64,000 nucleotides of DNA from positions 3,162,001 to 3,226,000 of the forward strand of contig NZ_CP139969.1 in NCBI RefSeq assembly GCF_034424645.1, given 5' to 3'. The notes below the pieces were generated by a model. It saw nothing but the letters and a program-made list of their open reading frames with translations, was not told where the DNA came from and did no database searches. Position 1 is the stretch's first letter; each line of letters begins with the position of its first letter. Below, in pieces: positions 44,040-54,094 of the stretch. The position numbers and the translations under genes were made by a program. The DNA comes from Bordetella avium (GTDB lineage Bacteria; Pseudomonadota; Gammaproteobacteria; Burkholderiales; Burkholderiaceae_B).

Positions 44040-45338
44040 ATGCCCTTGAATTACCAATCCGGTTTTGGCAACGCTTGCGCCACCGAGGCGCTGCCTGGCG
44101 CCCTGCCCCAAGGCCGCAACTCCCCGCAGCAGTGCCCCTACGGGCTTTATGCCGAACAGCTTTCTGGCACGGCATTCACTGCGCCGCGCAGCGAAAACCG
44201 CCGCTCCTGGCTGTATCGCATCCGGCCGGGTGTCGTGCATCGCCCGTTTGAACCCTATGCCGGGGCCCCGCACTGGCTGGCCGATTTCGGCGCCGGCCCG
44301 GTCACGCCGAATCAATTACGCTGGAGCCCGCTGCCGCTGCCCACCACGCCCACCGACTTCATCGATGGCGTGCACACCTGGGGCGGCAATGGCGGCCCCG
44401 ATGAGCAAAGCGGGGTGGGCATTCATCTGTATGCCGCCAATCAAAGCATGAAAGGGCGTTTTTTCTACAACGCTGATGCCGAGATGCTGCTGGTGCCGCA
44501 ACTGGGCCGACTGCGCCTGGCGACCGAAATGGGCCTGCTCGACCTGGAGCCCTTGGAGATCGCCGTGCTGCCGCGCGGCGTGCGCTTCCGCGTCGAGCTT
44601 CTCGACGCAGAGGCGCGCGGCTATCTGCTGGAGAACTTCGGTACGGCGCTGCGTCCGCCAGAGCTCGGTCCGATCGGCTCCAATGGCCTGGCCAATGCGC
44701 GGGATTTCCAGATGCCAGTGGCCTGGTATGAAGACGTGGAAGGCGATTTTGAACTGATCGCGAAATTCACGGGCGGCTTCTGGCGCGCGCCGCTGACACA
44801 CTCACCGCTGGACGTGGTGGCCTGGCATGGCACGCATGCCCCTTATAAATACGATCTGCGCCACTTCAATACCATCGGCTCGATCAGCTATGACCACCCT
44901 GATCCGTCGATTTTCACGGTGCTCACTTCGCCGTCGGACACGCCGGGAACGGCCAATCTGGACTTCGCCATTTTCCCGCCGCGTATTCTCGCGATGGAAA
45001 ACACCTTCCGCCCGCCCTGGTTCCACCGCAATATCGCCAGCGAGTTCATGGGGCTGATCCAGGGCGTGTATGACGCCAAGGCCGAGGGTTTCGCTCCCGG
45101 CGGCGCCAGCCTGCACAACTGCATGAGCGGCCACGGCCCGGATGCCGATACTTTCGAGAAAGCCAGCGTGGCCGACACCAGCAAGGCCCATTACATCCGT
45201 GACACGATGGCCTTTATGTTCGAGACGCGGCGCGTGATCCGCCCGACCCGCCAGGCGCTGGCGTCTGCGCAATTGCAAGGCGACTACTATCGGTGCTGGC
45301 AGGATCTGAAGAAACACTTCAACCCCGAGAAAGCCTGA
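44040..45338 (+). CDS. hmgA: Homogentisate 1,2-dioxygenase
   Basis: HmgA opens the ring of homogentisate with Fe(II) and O2, giving maleylacetoacetate. The 432-residue length is normal. The N-terminal [19 protein letters not shown] is diagnostic, and iron ligands lie in [12 protein letters not shown] (His and Glu) and the later [10 protein letters not shown]. The ATG has GGAGA seven bases upstream. It is followed by fahA after 53 bases; the intervening maleylacetoacetate isomerase gene is not in this window. Confidence 0.97.
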   Translation: MPLNYQSGFGNACATEALPGALPQGRNSPQQCPYGLYAEQLSGTAFTAPRSENRRSWLYRIRPGVVHRPFEPYAGAPHWLADFGAGPVTPNQLRWSPLPLPTTPTDFIDGVHTWGGNGGPDEQSGVGIHLYAANQSMKGRFFYNADAEMLLVPQLGRLRLATEMGLLDLEPLEIAVLPRGVRFRVELLDAEARGYLLENFGTALRPPELGPIGSNGLANARDFQMPVAWYEDVEGDFELIAKFTGGFWRAPLTHSPLDVVAWHGTHAPYKYDLRHFNTIGSISYDHPDPSIFTVLTSPSDTPGTANLDFAIFPPRILAMENTFRPPWFHRNIASEFMGLIQGVYDAKAEGFAPGGASLHNCMSGHGPDADTFEKASVADTSKAHYIRDTMAFMFETRRVIRPTRQALASAQLQGDYYRCWQDLKKHFNPEKA

Positions 45339-45391
45339 GGGCGCCAGAACAACATCCGCCGCGATGCGGCGGCAACCCAACTCGAGTGATC

Positions 45392-46705
45392 ATGACCCTG
45401 AACGAAACCCACAATCCCAGCCTCAAGAGCTGGGTGGCCAGCGCCAACACCGGCGACAGCGATTTCCCGATTCAGAACCTGCCTTTTGCGGCTTTTCGCC
45501 GCCGCGGTTCACAAGAGGCTTTCCGCCCCGGCGTGGCCATCGGCGATGCCATCGTGGATCTTGGCGCCTTGCGCCTGGCCCGTCCCTTTGACGGCGATGC
45601 CCAGCGGGCCCTGGACGCCTGCGCCGACACCCATTTGAACGCCCTGATGGCGCTTGGGCCCACGGCCTGGAGCGCGCTGCGCCTGGCGCTGTCGCGGGCG
45701 CTGCGTGAAGGATCGGCGCAGCGCGCCCTGATCGAACCCTTGCTGGTGCCGCAGGCCGAAGCCGAATTCAGCACCCCTGCCCGCATCGGCGATTACACCG
45801 ATTTTTATATTTCGCTGCACCACGCCACGGCGGTGGGCAAGCAATTCCGCCCGGACAATCCCCTGCTGCCCAACTACAAATGGGTGCCTATCGGCTACCA
45901 CGGGCGCGCCTCGTCGATTGGGGTCGAGCAGACCTTTGCCCGTCCGGTGGGCCAGCAGCGCCCGCTCAATGAAGGCGAGGCGCCGCAGTTCGGCCCCTGC
46001 AAACGCCTGGACTACGAGCTTGAGCTGGCCCTGTTCATCGGCCAGGGCAACGCCCAGGGCGATCGCATCACGCTGGATGCGGCCGAACACCATGTATTCG
46101 GCCTGGGCATTCTGAATGACTGGTCGGCGCGTGATCTTCAGGCCTGGGAATACCAGCCGCTCGGGCCCTTCCTGGCCAAAAACTTCGCCTCGACGATCTC
46201 ACCCTGGGTCGTCACGCTGGAGGCCTTGGCGCCTTTCCGCACGACCTGGGCGCGGCCCGAAGGCGATCCGCAACCGCTGCCCTATCTGGCTTCGGCAGCC
46301 AACAAGGCAGAAGGGGCCTTCGACGTGCAAATGGAGGTGCTGCTCAGCACCGCGCAGTCGCGCGCCAAGGCCGCCGAACCCGCCCGCCTGTCGCGCAGCA
46401 ATTTCCGCGATGCCTATTGGAATGTGGCGCAGTTGGTGACGCATCACACCGTCAACGGCTGCAATCTGCAACCCGGCGACATGATGGGCACGGGCACGCT
46501 CTCCGGCCCGCAGCCGGATGAAGCCGGCTCGCTGCTCGAACTGAGCCAAGGCGGCAAACACCCCATTGCGCTGCCCTGGGGCGAAACGCGTACCTTCCTG
46601 AAAGACGGCGACCAGATCATCATGCGGGCCGAATGTGTCAAGCCTGGTTATCCGCGCATCGGCTTCGGGCAGTGCGTGGGCACGGTGGCTCCGGCTCGCC
46701 TCTGA
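45392..46705 (+). CDS. fahA: Fumarylacetoacetase
   Basis: FahA hydrolyses fumarylacetoacetate to fumarate and acetoacetate, ending tyrosine and phenylacetate-type degradation. The start is the ATG at 45392 (MTLNETHNPSLKSWV), giving 437 residues, the long two-domain form. Metal and catalytic segments are YTDFYISLHHA, GYHGRASS, LELALFIG and NDWSARDLQAWEY. The transcript ends at a hairpin seven bases past the stop. Confidence 0.96.
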   Translation: MTLNETHNPSLKSWVASANTGDSDFPIQNLPFAAFRRRGSQEAFRPGVAIGDAIVDLGALRLARPFDGDAQRALDACADTHLNALMALGPTAWSALRLALSRALREGSAQRALIEPLLVPQAEAEFSTPARIGDYTDFYISLHHATAVGKQFRPDNPLLPNYKWVPIGYHGRASSIGVEQTFARPVGQQRPLNEGEAPQFGPCKRLDYELELALFIGQGNAQGDRITLDAAEHHVFGLGILNDWSARDLQAWEYQPLGPFLAKNFASTISPWVVTLEALAPFRTTWARPEGDPQPLPYLASAANKAEGAFDVQMEVLLSTAQSRAKAAEPARLSRSNFRDAYWNVAQLVTHHTVNGCNLQPGDMMGTGTLSGPQPDEAGSLLELSQGGKHPIALPWGETRTFLKDGDQIIMRAECVKPGYPRIGFGQCVGTVAPARL

Positions 46706-46711
46706 AACAGA

Positions 46712-46739
46712 GACCAAAGGGGCCGGCGGCCCCTTGGTC
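46712..46739. terminator. Hairpin between convergent fahA and sulfatase genes
   Basis: Arms at 46712-46724 and 46728-46739 pair over 12 bp with a single bulged A. The hairpin lies between two convergent stop codons and probably terminates both transcripts. Confidence 0.75.
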
Positions 46740-46745
46740 ATCGCG

Positions 46746-48680
46746 TCAAGGCCGGGTCGTTCCGGCCTGGGTTTGCGGCGGCAGTTTGTAACGCCCTTCG
46801 CGGTAAGCCCAGCTTGGCCAGAGCGCAAAGGCCAGGGCCTCCTCGGCCTGCTGCGCGTCTATCGGCGCAGGCTCGAACTTGTCTTCCTGGTCGCGTGGCA
46901 TCCGCGTATAGCGGTAGGAGGTCGGGGTCTTGCGGGGCTCGATCACAACGAGCGAATCTCCGCGCAGATAACCGAAGTTGTCGCCGTACTGCATGATGGC
47001 GCGGTTCGGGTCGCGCTGGGTGAGATCGCTGCCCAGCATGGGGTTGATGTTATCCACCCCCATGAGGGAAAGCAGGGTCGGGCCCATATCGATTTGACTG
47101 ACGATGCGCTCATCCTGACGCGGCGCGATGCTCCCGCCCAAGATGAGGGCGGGAATCTGAAAATGCCGCACCGGCACGAGATTGGCGCCGAACACGCGTG
47201 AATCGTGGTCGGCAATCACCAGGAAAACGGTGTTATCCCAATAGGGCGCCTTGCGCGCCTGCTCGAAGAATTGGCCGATGGCCCAATCGGCATAGCGCAC
47301 GGTGTTTTGCACCGAAGCCGCCTCGCCCTGCGGCTGGATGCGGCCCGCCGGATACTCCCACGGCGAATGATTGCTGACCGAAAAGGCCAGCGTGAATACG
47401 GGCTTATCGCCATCATTGCGCAAGAGGCGATCCACCTGCTTGAACATGTCTTCGTCAGAGGCGCCCCAGGAGCCGACAAAGACGGGGTCGACAAAGTCTT
47501 TGCGATCCACGACCTGGTCGAAACCGTTACCCAGAAAAAACCCCCGCATATTGTCGAAGTGCGACTCGCCGCCATAGACGAAGCGCGAATGGTAGCCATG
47601 CGCCTTGAGCAATGAAGCCAGGGTGAAAAAATGGGTCTGCGAACGCGGCAGCTTCACCACCGCCTCGGCCACGGTGGGCAGAAAGCCGGTCGTCACGGCC
47701 TCGATGCCACGCACCGAACGCGTGCCGGTTGCGTAGGCGCGATGAAACATCCAGCCCTCTTTACCCAGCTTGTCCAGCTCCGGCGTGAGATTGGCGCCGC
47801 CCAGGCTGCCGACATACTGCGCCCCCAGGCTTTCCTGCAGGATGATCACCAGATTGAGCGGCTTATCGCGCCGCACGCTGGCTTTTTGCGCGTGAACGCT
47901 GGGATAGGCCGGATCGAGGGCGGGGCCCTCCATACCCGAAGCCTGGCGAACGATGGCGTTCATTTTTTCTATCGGCATTTCCGGATAGAGCGCGGCCGAA
48001 GAGCGCTCGTCCCGCAGGCGGTAGGCCGCATCAAGCACGTTATAGAGCGAGTTCAGCGGCAAGGTATTGACCATGGCGTCGCTGCTGAACGCGACCACCG
48101 ACGGATTGATGGGCCGATGCTCCAGCGTGCCGCGTATGGCCAGCACCACGACGGCCAGCGTAAGCAGCGAGGCAAAGGGCCGCTTCCACCACCGCATGTA
48201 AGGGTCGGTCTTGCCCAGGGGAAACAGGCGTTTGGCCAGCCAGGCAGCCAAGAGCAGCGCCAAAAAGGCGGCCAGCAGCACGCCCTTATAGCCCTCCCAC
48301 AACATGCCTGCCACCTCGCGCGGATGCACCAGATATTCGAAATAGAGCCGGTTGGGCCTGGTGTCGTATTCCGAGATGAATTGCGGCGTGGAAATTTCCA
48401 GCAGAGCCAGCAACATCCACCAGATGCGGAACCACCAGGCCGTGATGCTGGCCGCCAGAGGCCGGTGACCGAACCAATAGGAAAACACCGCAGGAATGGC
48501 AATCACCATGCCCACCATCACGAGGTCGATACGCCAACCGCCAAACAGCAAAGGCCACAGCCCGCCTGCGGCCTGCACGCGGTCCCATTGCCAGAACGCC
48601 AGTCCCAGCCGGCTGGCCGTCAGCAAGAGCAAGACGGCAATGAGAAATCGTAGGGTCAATCTGCGCAAAGTCCGCTCCAT
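46746..48680 (-). CDS. LTA synthase-like membrane sulfatase/phosphoglycerol transferase
   Basis: The start is the ATG at 48680 (MERTLRRLTLRFLIA), giving 644 residues. Four to five membrane helices in the first 200 residues precede a periplasmic alkaline-phosphatase/sulfatase domain: LNLVIILQESLGAQ (metal site), the nucleophilic threonine in GTRSVRGIEAVT, and IADHDSRVFG. Relatives transfer phosphoglycerol or phosphoethanolamine to envelope glycans such as periplasmic glucans. The acceptor is unknown here, but envelope modification is the likely role. Confidence 0.85.
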   Translation of the reverse strand: MERTLRRLTLRFLIAVLLLLTASRLGLAFWQWDRVQAAGGLWPLLFGGWRIDLVMVGMVIAIPAVFSYWFGHRPLAASITAWWFRIWWMLLALLEISTPQFISEYDTRPNRLYFEYLVHPREVAGMLWEGYKGVLLAAFLALLLAAWLAKRLFPLGKTDPYMRWWKRPFASLLTLAVVVLAIRGTLEHRPINPSVVAFSSDAMVNTLPLNSLYNVLDAAYRLRDERSSAALYPEMPIEKMNAIVRQASGMEGPALDPAYPSVHAQKASVRRDKPLNLVIILQESLGAQYVGSLGGANLTPELDKLGKEGWMFHRAYATGTRSVRGIEAVTTGFLPTVAEAVVKLPRSQTHFFTLASLLKAHGYHSRFVYGGESHFDNMRGFFLGNGFDQVVDRKDFVDPVFVGSWGASDEDMFKQVDRLLRNDGDKPVFTLAFSVSNHSPWEYPAGRIQPQGEAASVQNTVRYADWAIGQFFEQARKAPYWDNTVFLVIADHDSRVFGANLVPVRHFQIPALILGGSIAPRQDERIVSQIDMGPTLLSLMGVDNINPMLGSDLTQRDPNRAIMQYGDNFGYLRGDSLVVIEPRKTPTSYRYTRMPRDQEDKFEPAPIDAQQAEEALAFALWPSWAYREGRYKLPPQTQAGTTRP

Positions 48681-48750
48681 AGACGGACCGGGCCGCGGCA
48701 CGGTCCTGATATCGGCGGGCAGTCCCGCCGGAGGTGAATATGTGGCGCCG

Positions 48751-49485
48751 CTAGCGCGAGCTCTCGATGCGGCGCAGGCGTTCCCGGCTATTGCTCAGGT
48801 GTGTGCGCATGGCCGCCCGGGCAGCCTCGGCATCCTGGCGCAGGATCGCATCATAGATATTTTCGTGCTCGACATTGATCCGGGCCAGGTATTGCCCTGG
48901 GTTTTCCTGAAAGACACGCGCGGAGTTGATGCGCGTGCGCGGGATGATGGCGGAACCAAGATGCGACATCAGCTCAGCGAAATGCCGGTTCTGTGTCGCC
49001 TGGGCGACCAAGAGATGAAACTCGAAGTCCGGCGTGATGGTGTCGCCCTGGTTGAGCAAGCGCGCCTGGAACAGATCCAGTGCCCGCCGCATCGCGGCGA
49101 GCTGCTCGTCGTTGCGGCGTTGCGCAGCCAGGCCGGCCGCCTCGCTTTCCAGGCCGATGCGCAGCTCAAGCGCCACCAGAATATCGCGGATGGAGGCAAG
49201 CTCTGCCGGGCTAACCCGAAAGTCTGCGCCCGGAGAGGCCTGCAAGGCATAGGTGCCCACACCGTGACGCGTCTCGACCAGCCCGGCTTCCTGCAAGCGC
49301 GACAACGCCTCGCGCACCACGGTACGGCTCACGCCGAACTGGCGCATGATTTCGGGTTCAGTGGGAAGTTTCTGCCCAGGCGGGATATCGCCAGCGCGAA
49401 TGCGGCCTGAGATGCTCTCAACCAGACCCTGGGCCAGATTGCGAGGACGCCGCTGCGCGGCGGGCGGTTCATTCGGAGCATTCAT
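48751..49485 (-). CDS. GntR-family regulator, FadR/FCD subfamily
   Basis: From the ATG at 49485 (MNAPNEPPAAQRR) the protein is 244 residues. A GntR winged helix lies at about residues 17-80 (LPTEPEIMRQFGVSRTVVRE), followed by an all-helical FCD effector domain of about 150 residues with metal-ligand histidines (FEFHLLVAQAT, NVEHENIYDAI). Members repress sugar-acid or organic-acid catabolism. It precedes the sulfatase in the same direction by 70 bases but is unlikely to be functionally tied to it. Confidence 0.87.
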   Translation of the reverse strand: MNAPNEPPAAQRRPRNLAQGLVESISGRIRAGDIPPGQKLPTEPEIMRQFGVSRTVVREALSRLQEAGLVETRHGVGTYALQASPGADFRVSPAELASIRDILVALELRIGLESEAAGLAAQRRNDEQLAAMRRALDLFQARLLNQGDTITPDFEFHLLVAQATQNRHFAELMSHLGSAIIPRTRINSARVFQENPGQYLARINVEHENIYDAILRQDAEAARAAMRTHLSNSRERLRRIESSR

Positions 49486-49744
49486 CACGATTTTCCCGGC
49501 AACCTGCAACCGGGCGAAGGAAAAAACTGCGCTGATTATACCTCCGGGCTAGTGGGCGACTGCTGGATCAGGCGGGCGGAAATTCCGCACAGGCATCATG
49601 CAGAGCCACCTCGATCCGGCCTTGATACAAGCTGTAAAAAAAATCTGAGATCGCTGCAGATCCAAAGCCCCGATGCAAGCACATGGACAAGGGCGCAGGC
49701 CAGACGCGGCGGCCGGCGGGTCCACATAATGGCGGCGCGGCAGC

Positions 49745-51055
49745 TCAGGAAAAGCCCAAGGTAAAGCGGGTGCCGCGCTGCGCGCCCTCGCGCGCGGAAT
49801 CGACGGTCAGTGTCCAGCCCTGCACGTCGCAAACCTGTTTGGCGATAGCCAGGCCCAGCCCGCGCTGCGGATCACGGTCGTTCATGACGCCGCCGCTGTC
49901 TTTCAAGCGGCTGCTGAAGTAACGCTGAAATACAAAAGGCAGCTCCTCCGGCGCAATGCCACGCCCGTTGTCGGCCAGCACCAGGCTACCCTGGCCATCC
50001 AGGCTGGCGCGCAGCTCGGCTGGCGCGGCATGTTCGATGGCATTGCGGACCAGATTACGCAACACCGTCAAGAGGGCGTAACGATTCAACTCGCGCACCG
50101 TCTCGGTGTCGATGTCATTGCTAAAGCGCAGCCCGGCCTGCTCGGCGTTGCCGGCAAAGCCCTGCCAGGCGGCCCCCATGCACTCGGCAAGCCTGACCGG
50201 CTCAGGCGCGCAACGCTCTTCGCGCGCCATCGCACGGGCGCTTTCCAGGGAAGAGGAAATGCTGTCAACGCCATCGACGATGCGCGTCAGCCGGCGCTGC
50301 ACCTCAGGCGGAAGGCGGGTATCCATCTGCATTATTTCGCTATCGGAACGGATGCTGGCCAAGGGGGTGCGCACTTCATGGCTGAGGTTGGCGGCAAACT
50401 CGCGCTGCCGCGCGATCGACTGGTCAACCTGACCCTGCATGCGGTTGAACGCCTCGACCAGACGCCCGGCCTCGTCGTCACGCGTGACCGCCATATCCGG
50501 CGCGCCAGGCGCCCAGTGAGCCAGATGGTCTGTCACATCGAGCAAAGGCCCCACCACATAGCCCGCCAGCCGGCGCGCCAGCCCATAGGCCACCACGATA
50601 CACACCGCCCCCACGCCCAGCACGAAAAGGCCGAAGATCTTCACCCGATCTTCGTTCTCGGTGGCGTCATACATCACGTAGACCTTGCCACGGCCATGAT
50701 TGGCGTCAGCCACCATCACATGCCAGGTATCCGAGCCCGGCTCCAATAGATGCAGTCCATTGTCCAGGCCGCGCAAGGGCGCGGGCAGGTCGTCGTTGGC
50801 CATACCCGGCAGGTGCAGCCAGGCATGCATAGATCCCCCCAACTCACGCGATCCCCGCTCCGGAATATAGTCGGGTTCGGACACCAGATGCTGGATGACG
50901 CGTTCGGTTTCGGTCGTGAGGATGTCGTTGACCAGATCGTCTTCCATCTGATCGAAGGTCAGATAGGCCAGCAGGGCCAGCAAGGTAACGAAGATCGCCA
51001 CGATGCCGGTCAGCGCCCACACAACCCGTTGCGTCAGGGTGCCGCCACGCGTCAT
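49745..51055 (-). CDS. Sensor histidine kinase
   Basis: The 436-residue inner-membrane kinase has helices near residues 10-32 and 143-163 flanking a periplasmic sensor region of about 110 residues. A HAMP linker and the H-box LSHEVRTPLASI (His226) follow, then N, G1 and G2 boxes (NLVRNAIEHA, DNGRGIAPEE, RGLGLAIAKQ). It starts in a four-base overlap with the response regulator stop. The plan resembles QseC/PmrB-type kinases; the stimulus is unknown. Confidence 0.9.
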   Translation of the reverse strand: MTRGGTLTQRVVWALTGIVAIFVTLLALLAYLTFDQMEDDLVNDILTTETERVIQHLVSEPDYIPERGSRELGGSMHAWLHLPGMANDDLPAPLRGLDNGLHLLEPGSDTWHVMVADANHGRGKVYVMYDATENEDRVKIFGLFVLGVGAVCIVVAYGLARRLAGYVVGPLLDVTDHLAHWAPGAPDMAVTRDDEAGRLVEAFNRMQGQVDQSIARQREFAANLSHEVRTPLASIRSDSEIMQMDTRLPPEVQRRLTRIVDGVDSISSSLESARAMAREERCAPEPVRLAECMGAAWQGFAGNAEQAGLRFSNDIDTETVRELNRYALLTVLRNLVRNAIEHAAPAELRASLDGQGSLVLADNGRGIAPEELPFVFQRYFSSRLKDSGGVMNDRDPQRGLGLAIAKQVCDVQGWTLTVDSAREGAQRGTRFTLGFS

Positions 51056-51738
51056 GCTTTCTGCACCAGACGCCAGCCAATGCCATGTGTGGTTTCGATG
51101 CCGTCAAACCCCGCCTCGCTCAGCGCCCGGCGCAACAGGTGCACCTGGCTGCGCAAGGCGTCGGAAGCCGGCGGCTCGTCGCCCCAGAGGGCAGCCTCCA
51201 GCGTTTCCCGCGATACGACCTTGCCTGGGTCGCGCAGCAGCATCTCGACGATCAGCACCGATTTGCGCGCCAAATGCACAGGCTTGCCGTTGACACTGAC
51301 CTCACGGCTGCGGCTGTCCATGGCCAAGGGGCCGAAGCGATACACGGCATCGACCACGGCGTGGCGCGAGCGCTGAATCAGCGCCAGCAAACGCGCTTTG
51401 ACCTCGGCCAGAGCGAAGGGTTTGGTGAGGTAATCATCGGCGCCATGCGAAAAACCCGCCAGCTTGTCGTCCAGACCGTCGCGCGCGGTCAGGATGAGCA
51501 CCGGCACCGGCTTGCGCAATGCCGTGCGCAAATGATGCAGCACGCCATAGCCGTCCAGACCGCCCGGCAGACCAACATCCAGCAGCACGGCATCGAACTC
51601 CTGACGCTCCAACATGGCCAGCGCGCTCTTGCCCTCGTACGCGGCATCCGGCATGAAGCCCTGGGTTTGCAGGTACTCGTAGAGATTCCCTGCGATGGTG
51701 AGGTTGTCTTCAACGATGAGCACGCGAGCGCCGTTCAT
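51052..51738 (-). CDS. OmpR-family response regulator
   Basis: The 228-residue regulator has a receiver domain (residues 1-120) with the acidic pair ED at 10-11, phosphoacceptor Asp54 in VLLDVGLPGG and the lysine in YLTKPF. A winged-helix output domain at about 135-226 contains VVSRETLEAALWG and LRSQVHLLRRAL. It is the cognate partner of the overlapping kinase. Only four bases separate it from the FAD-oxidase gene upstream, so the three are probably one operon. Confidence 0.92.
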   Translation of the reverse strand: MNGARVLIVEDNLTIAGNLYEYLQTQGFMPDAAYEGKSALAMLERQEFDAVLLDVGLPGGLDGYGVLHHLRTALRKPVPVLILTARDGLDDKLAGFSHGADDYLTKPFALAEVKARLLALIQRSRHAVVDAVYRFGPLAMDSRSREVSVNGKPVHLARKSVLIVEMLLRDPGKVVSRETLEAALWGDEPPASDALRSQVHLLRRALSEAGFDGIETTHGIGWRLVQKA

Positions 51739-51742
51739 GATC

Positions 51743-53158
51743 TCAGCCCTGCAACACCTTGCCGGGGTTCATCACACCCTCAGGATCGAGGGCGGCTTTG
51801 ATACGTTTCATGAGCGCGATTTCAACCGGGCTCTTGTAGCGCGGCAGTTCGTCGCGCTTGAGCTGGCCCACGCCATGCTCGGCGCTGATGGACCCGGCAT
51901 GGGCCTGCACGCTGGCGTGCACCACATCGTAAATGGCGGGTTGCAGCGCCAGCAGGTCTGCCTCGGTCTGGCCGGCGCCGCGCGCCACGTTGTAATGCAG
52001 ATTACCGTCGCCCAGATGGCCGAAGATCACATTGCGCACCCCCGGAAAGCGTTCTTGCAGCGCGGCGTTGGTCACGCTGACGAAATGCGCGATGGACGAG
52101 ATCGGGAGCGAGACATCGTGTTTGACTGCCTTGCCCAGTTCGGCCTCGGCCAGTGGAATGCTCTCGCGCAGATGCCAGAGCGCCTGGCTCTGAGCCAGGT
52201 TGGCGGCAATGGCCGCATCCCCCACTAAACCCTCGCCGATGGCCGCGCTCAGCACGGCCTCGAAACGCTCGCGGGCGTGCTCCTCGCTCTCGCTGTCGGA
52301 AAGCTCCAGCAAGGCGAACCAGGGGGCTTTCAAGGACTCGCCCTCAAACGGCAGACGCTGCTGCGGGAACAGCCGGATCACAGATTGCAAGCAATCGGCG
52401 GCCATGAGTTCGAACCCGGTCAACGAGGCGCCGAAGCCAGCGCGAGCGCGCGCCAGCACCTCGACAGCATCCTCGATACGGGACAGGGTCAGGAGCGCGG
52501 TGCAGCGGGCCACCGGCAAGGGATAGAGTTTGAGCGTGGCGGCCGTGATGATGCCCAGGGTGCCTTCGCTGCCGATATACAGATCGCGCAGGTCATAGCC
52601 GGTATTGTCTTTGCGCAGACCGCGCAGCCCGTGCCAGATTTCGCCCTCGGCCGTCACCAGCTCCAGACCCAGCGCCAATTCGCGGGCATTGCCATAGCGC
52701 AGCACCTGGGTGCCGCCGGCATTGGTCGCGAGATTGCCGCCGATGGTGCAGCTGCCCTCGGCCGCAAGACTGAGCGGGAACAAGCGCCCGGCCTGTTCAG
52801 CGGCCTCCTGCACCGCCTGCAACACGCAACCCGCCTCAACGGTGATGGTGTCGTTATCCCGGTCTATGGCGCGCACGCGATTCAGCCGCCGGGTGGAAAA
52901 AATCACAGCCTGGCCGCTGTCGTCAGGGGTCGCGCCGCCGCACAAACCGGTGTTGCCGCCCTGCGGCACAACCGGCGCGCCATGCTGACGGCACAGACGC
53001 AAGGCCGCCGCCACCTCTTCGGTCGAACCCGGCCGGACGACGGCCAGCGCGCGGCCGCGATAGCGTCGCCGCCAGTCCAGCAGATAGGGTTCGGCGTCTT
53101 CGCCGGTCAGTACATGGGCCGGGCCCAGAAGCGACTGAAGTGCTTGCAGCAGGGTCAT
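51743..53158 (-). CDS. FAD-linked oxidase of the GlcD / D-2-hydroxyglutarate dehydrogenase type
   Basis: The 471-residue protein has a PCMH-type FAD-binding N-terminal half (VVPQGGNTGLCGGA, IGGNLATNAGGTQVLRYGN, IGSEGTLGIIT) and the FAD-oxidase C domain ending EHGVGQLKR and MNPGKVLQG. The closest well-known relatives oxidise D-lactate, glycolate or D-2-hydroxyglutarate. Length and motifs favour the single-chain D2HG/D-lactate group over the three-subunit glycolate oxidase. It leads directly into the response regulator gene. Confidence 0.85.
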   Translation of the reverse strand: MTLLQALQSLLGPAHVLTGEDAEPYLLDWRRRYRGRALAVVRPGSTEEVAAALRLCRQHGAPVVPQGGNTGLCGGATPDDSGQAVIFSTRRLNRVRAIDRDNDTITVEAGCVLQAVQEAAEQAGRLFPLSLAAEGSCTIGGNLATNAGGTQVLRYGNARELALGLELVTAEGEIWHGLRGLRKDNTGYDLRDLYIGSEGTLGIITAATLKLYPLPVARCTALLTLSRIEDAVEVLARARAGFGASLTGFELMAADCLQSVIRLFPQQRLPFEGESLKAPWFALLELSDSESEEHARERFEAVLSAAIGEGLVGDAAIAANLAQSQALWHLRESIPLAEAELGKAVKHDVSLPISSIAHFVSVTNAALQERFPGVRNVIFGHLGDGNLHYNVARGAGQTEADLLALQPAIYDVVHASVQAHAGSISAEHGVGQLKRDELPRYKSPVEIALMKRIKAALDPEGVMNPGKVLQG

Positions 53159-53213
53159 AGCAGACGAAAAAACTCTGATTCAGAGATAGGCCGCATTGTA
53201 GGGTCAAGCCGCG

Positions 53214-53855
53214 CTAGCTGGCCGCCCGGTGATCGCTCCAGTCGGAAATCCCCGCCAGCCGCGATCCGGTCAGGCCCGAGCAGAAAGCCGGGGAGGCGAT
53301 GCGATTGAGCAGAAACGCGCGTTCCGGCACCGCCAGACCCGGCATATCGCCGATAGCCTGGTAAGCACGCCGCAAGGCATCGCCGCGCGTAACCCCCCAA
53401 ACCAGCAAATTGGCGCCCGGCCGACCGGACGCGGCGCAAGCGCCGATACCGACCTCCAGCGCATGGGCAGCCATCGGCTCCATCAGCGCCGCCTTGCCGA
53501 TGCGGCCATGAGGCAAGGCCTCGATCATGCGGAACAAACCACTTTCGTCGTCGAGCGAGAACACGACGGTGCCCAGGCCCAGCCAGCCACGATGCTGGGC
53601 GATGTGTATGGCGACCTCGCGCAGCGTGGCCTCCATGCGCGAGGACAGCCTGGGCGCCGGGCATTCGGCGATCAGCACACGCTGATCCCGCCAGACGCAG
53701 CGCTCCCAGGCGGCGCTGGCCTCGACGCGGCCATCTTCCTGGACCAAAACATGAATATCCAGTCTGCGTTCGGCGCCGCCGGCCGGCCCGCCCGGCGGAC
53801 GGCGCATACCAACGATATGGGCAGAGGGTGTAAGGAACGAAACTTTGGCACCCAT
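53214..53855 (-). CDS. Biotin carboxylase-like remnant protein
   Basis: From the ATG at 53855 (MGAKVSFLTPSAH) the product is 213 residues. It aligns by eye with the second half of biotin carboxylase: RRLDIHVLVQEDGRVEAS is like the RHIEIQV..G strand, ERCVWRDQRVLI like ERDCSxQRRxQK, GLGTVVFSLDDESGLFRMIEA like the AGTxEF strand, and LLVWGVTRGDALRRA like the LIVWGxxRxEA helix. The ATP-grasp glycine loop and most catalytic residues are absent. It looks like a degenerate or repurposed carboxylase fragment of unknown function. Confidence 0.6.
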   Translation of the reverse strand: MGAKVSFLTPSAHIVGMRRPPGGPAGGAERRLDIHVLVQEDGRVEASAAWERCVWRDQRVLIAECPAPRLSSRMEATLREVAIHIAQHRGWLGLGTVVFSLDDESGLFRMIEALPHGRIGKAALMEPMAAHALEVGIGACAASGRPGANLLVWGVTRGDALRRAYQAIGDMPGLAVPERAFLLNRIASPAFCSGLTGSRLAGISDWSDHRAAS

Positions 53856-54094
53856 AGCCACCTCCCGTTCAAATTCGTACGAGTAAGCGTAGCACTTCTG
53901 TGATGACAGGCCCGTCAACGGCTCGATTCTCAGCGAAAACGGCACAGTTTTCGCTAATGTCCGGTTCCGCGCTGGCGCGCATCGAGCGAGTCCACGCTGG
54001 GGCGCCTTCGGCCCGCTCCACCGAAATAAGAGATAATTGGGGGTGATCACCCCGAGCGATCAAATGCGGCCAGGCCGCGCCAGAAGGAAGCCTC

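Noticed and set aside
47631-48653. 340-residue plus-strand frame opposite the sulfatase gene
   Set aside because: It is a shadow of the minus-strand gene, rich in His/Gln/Arg and without domains.
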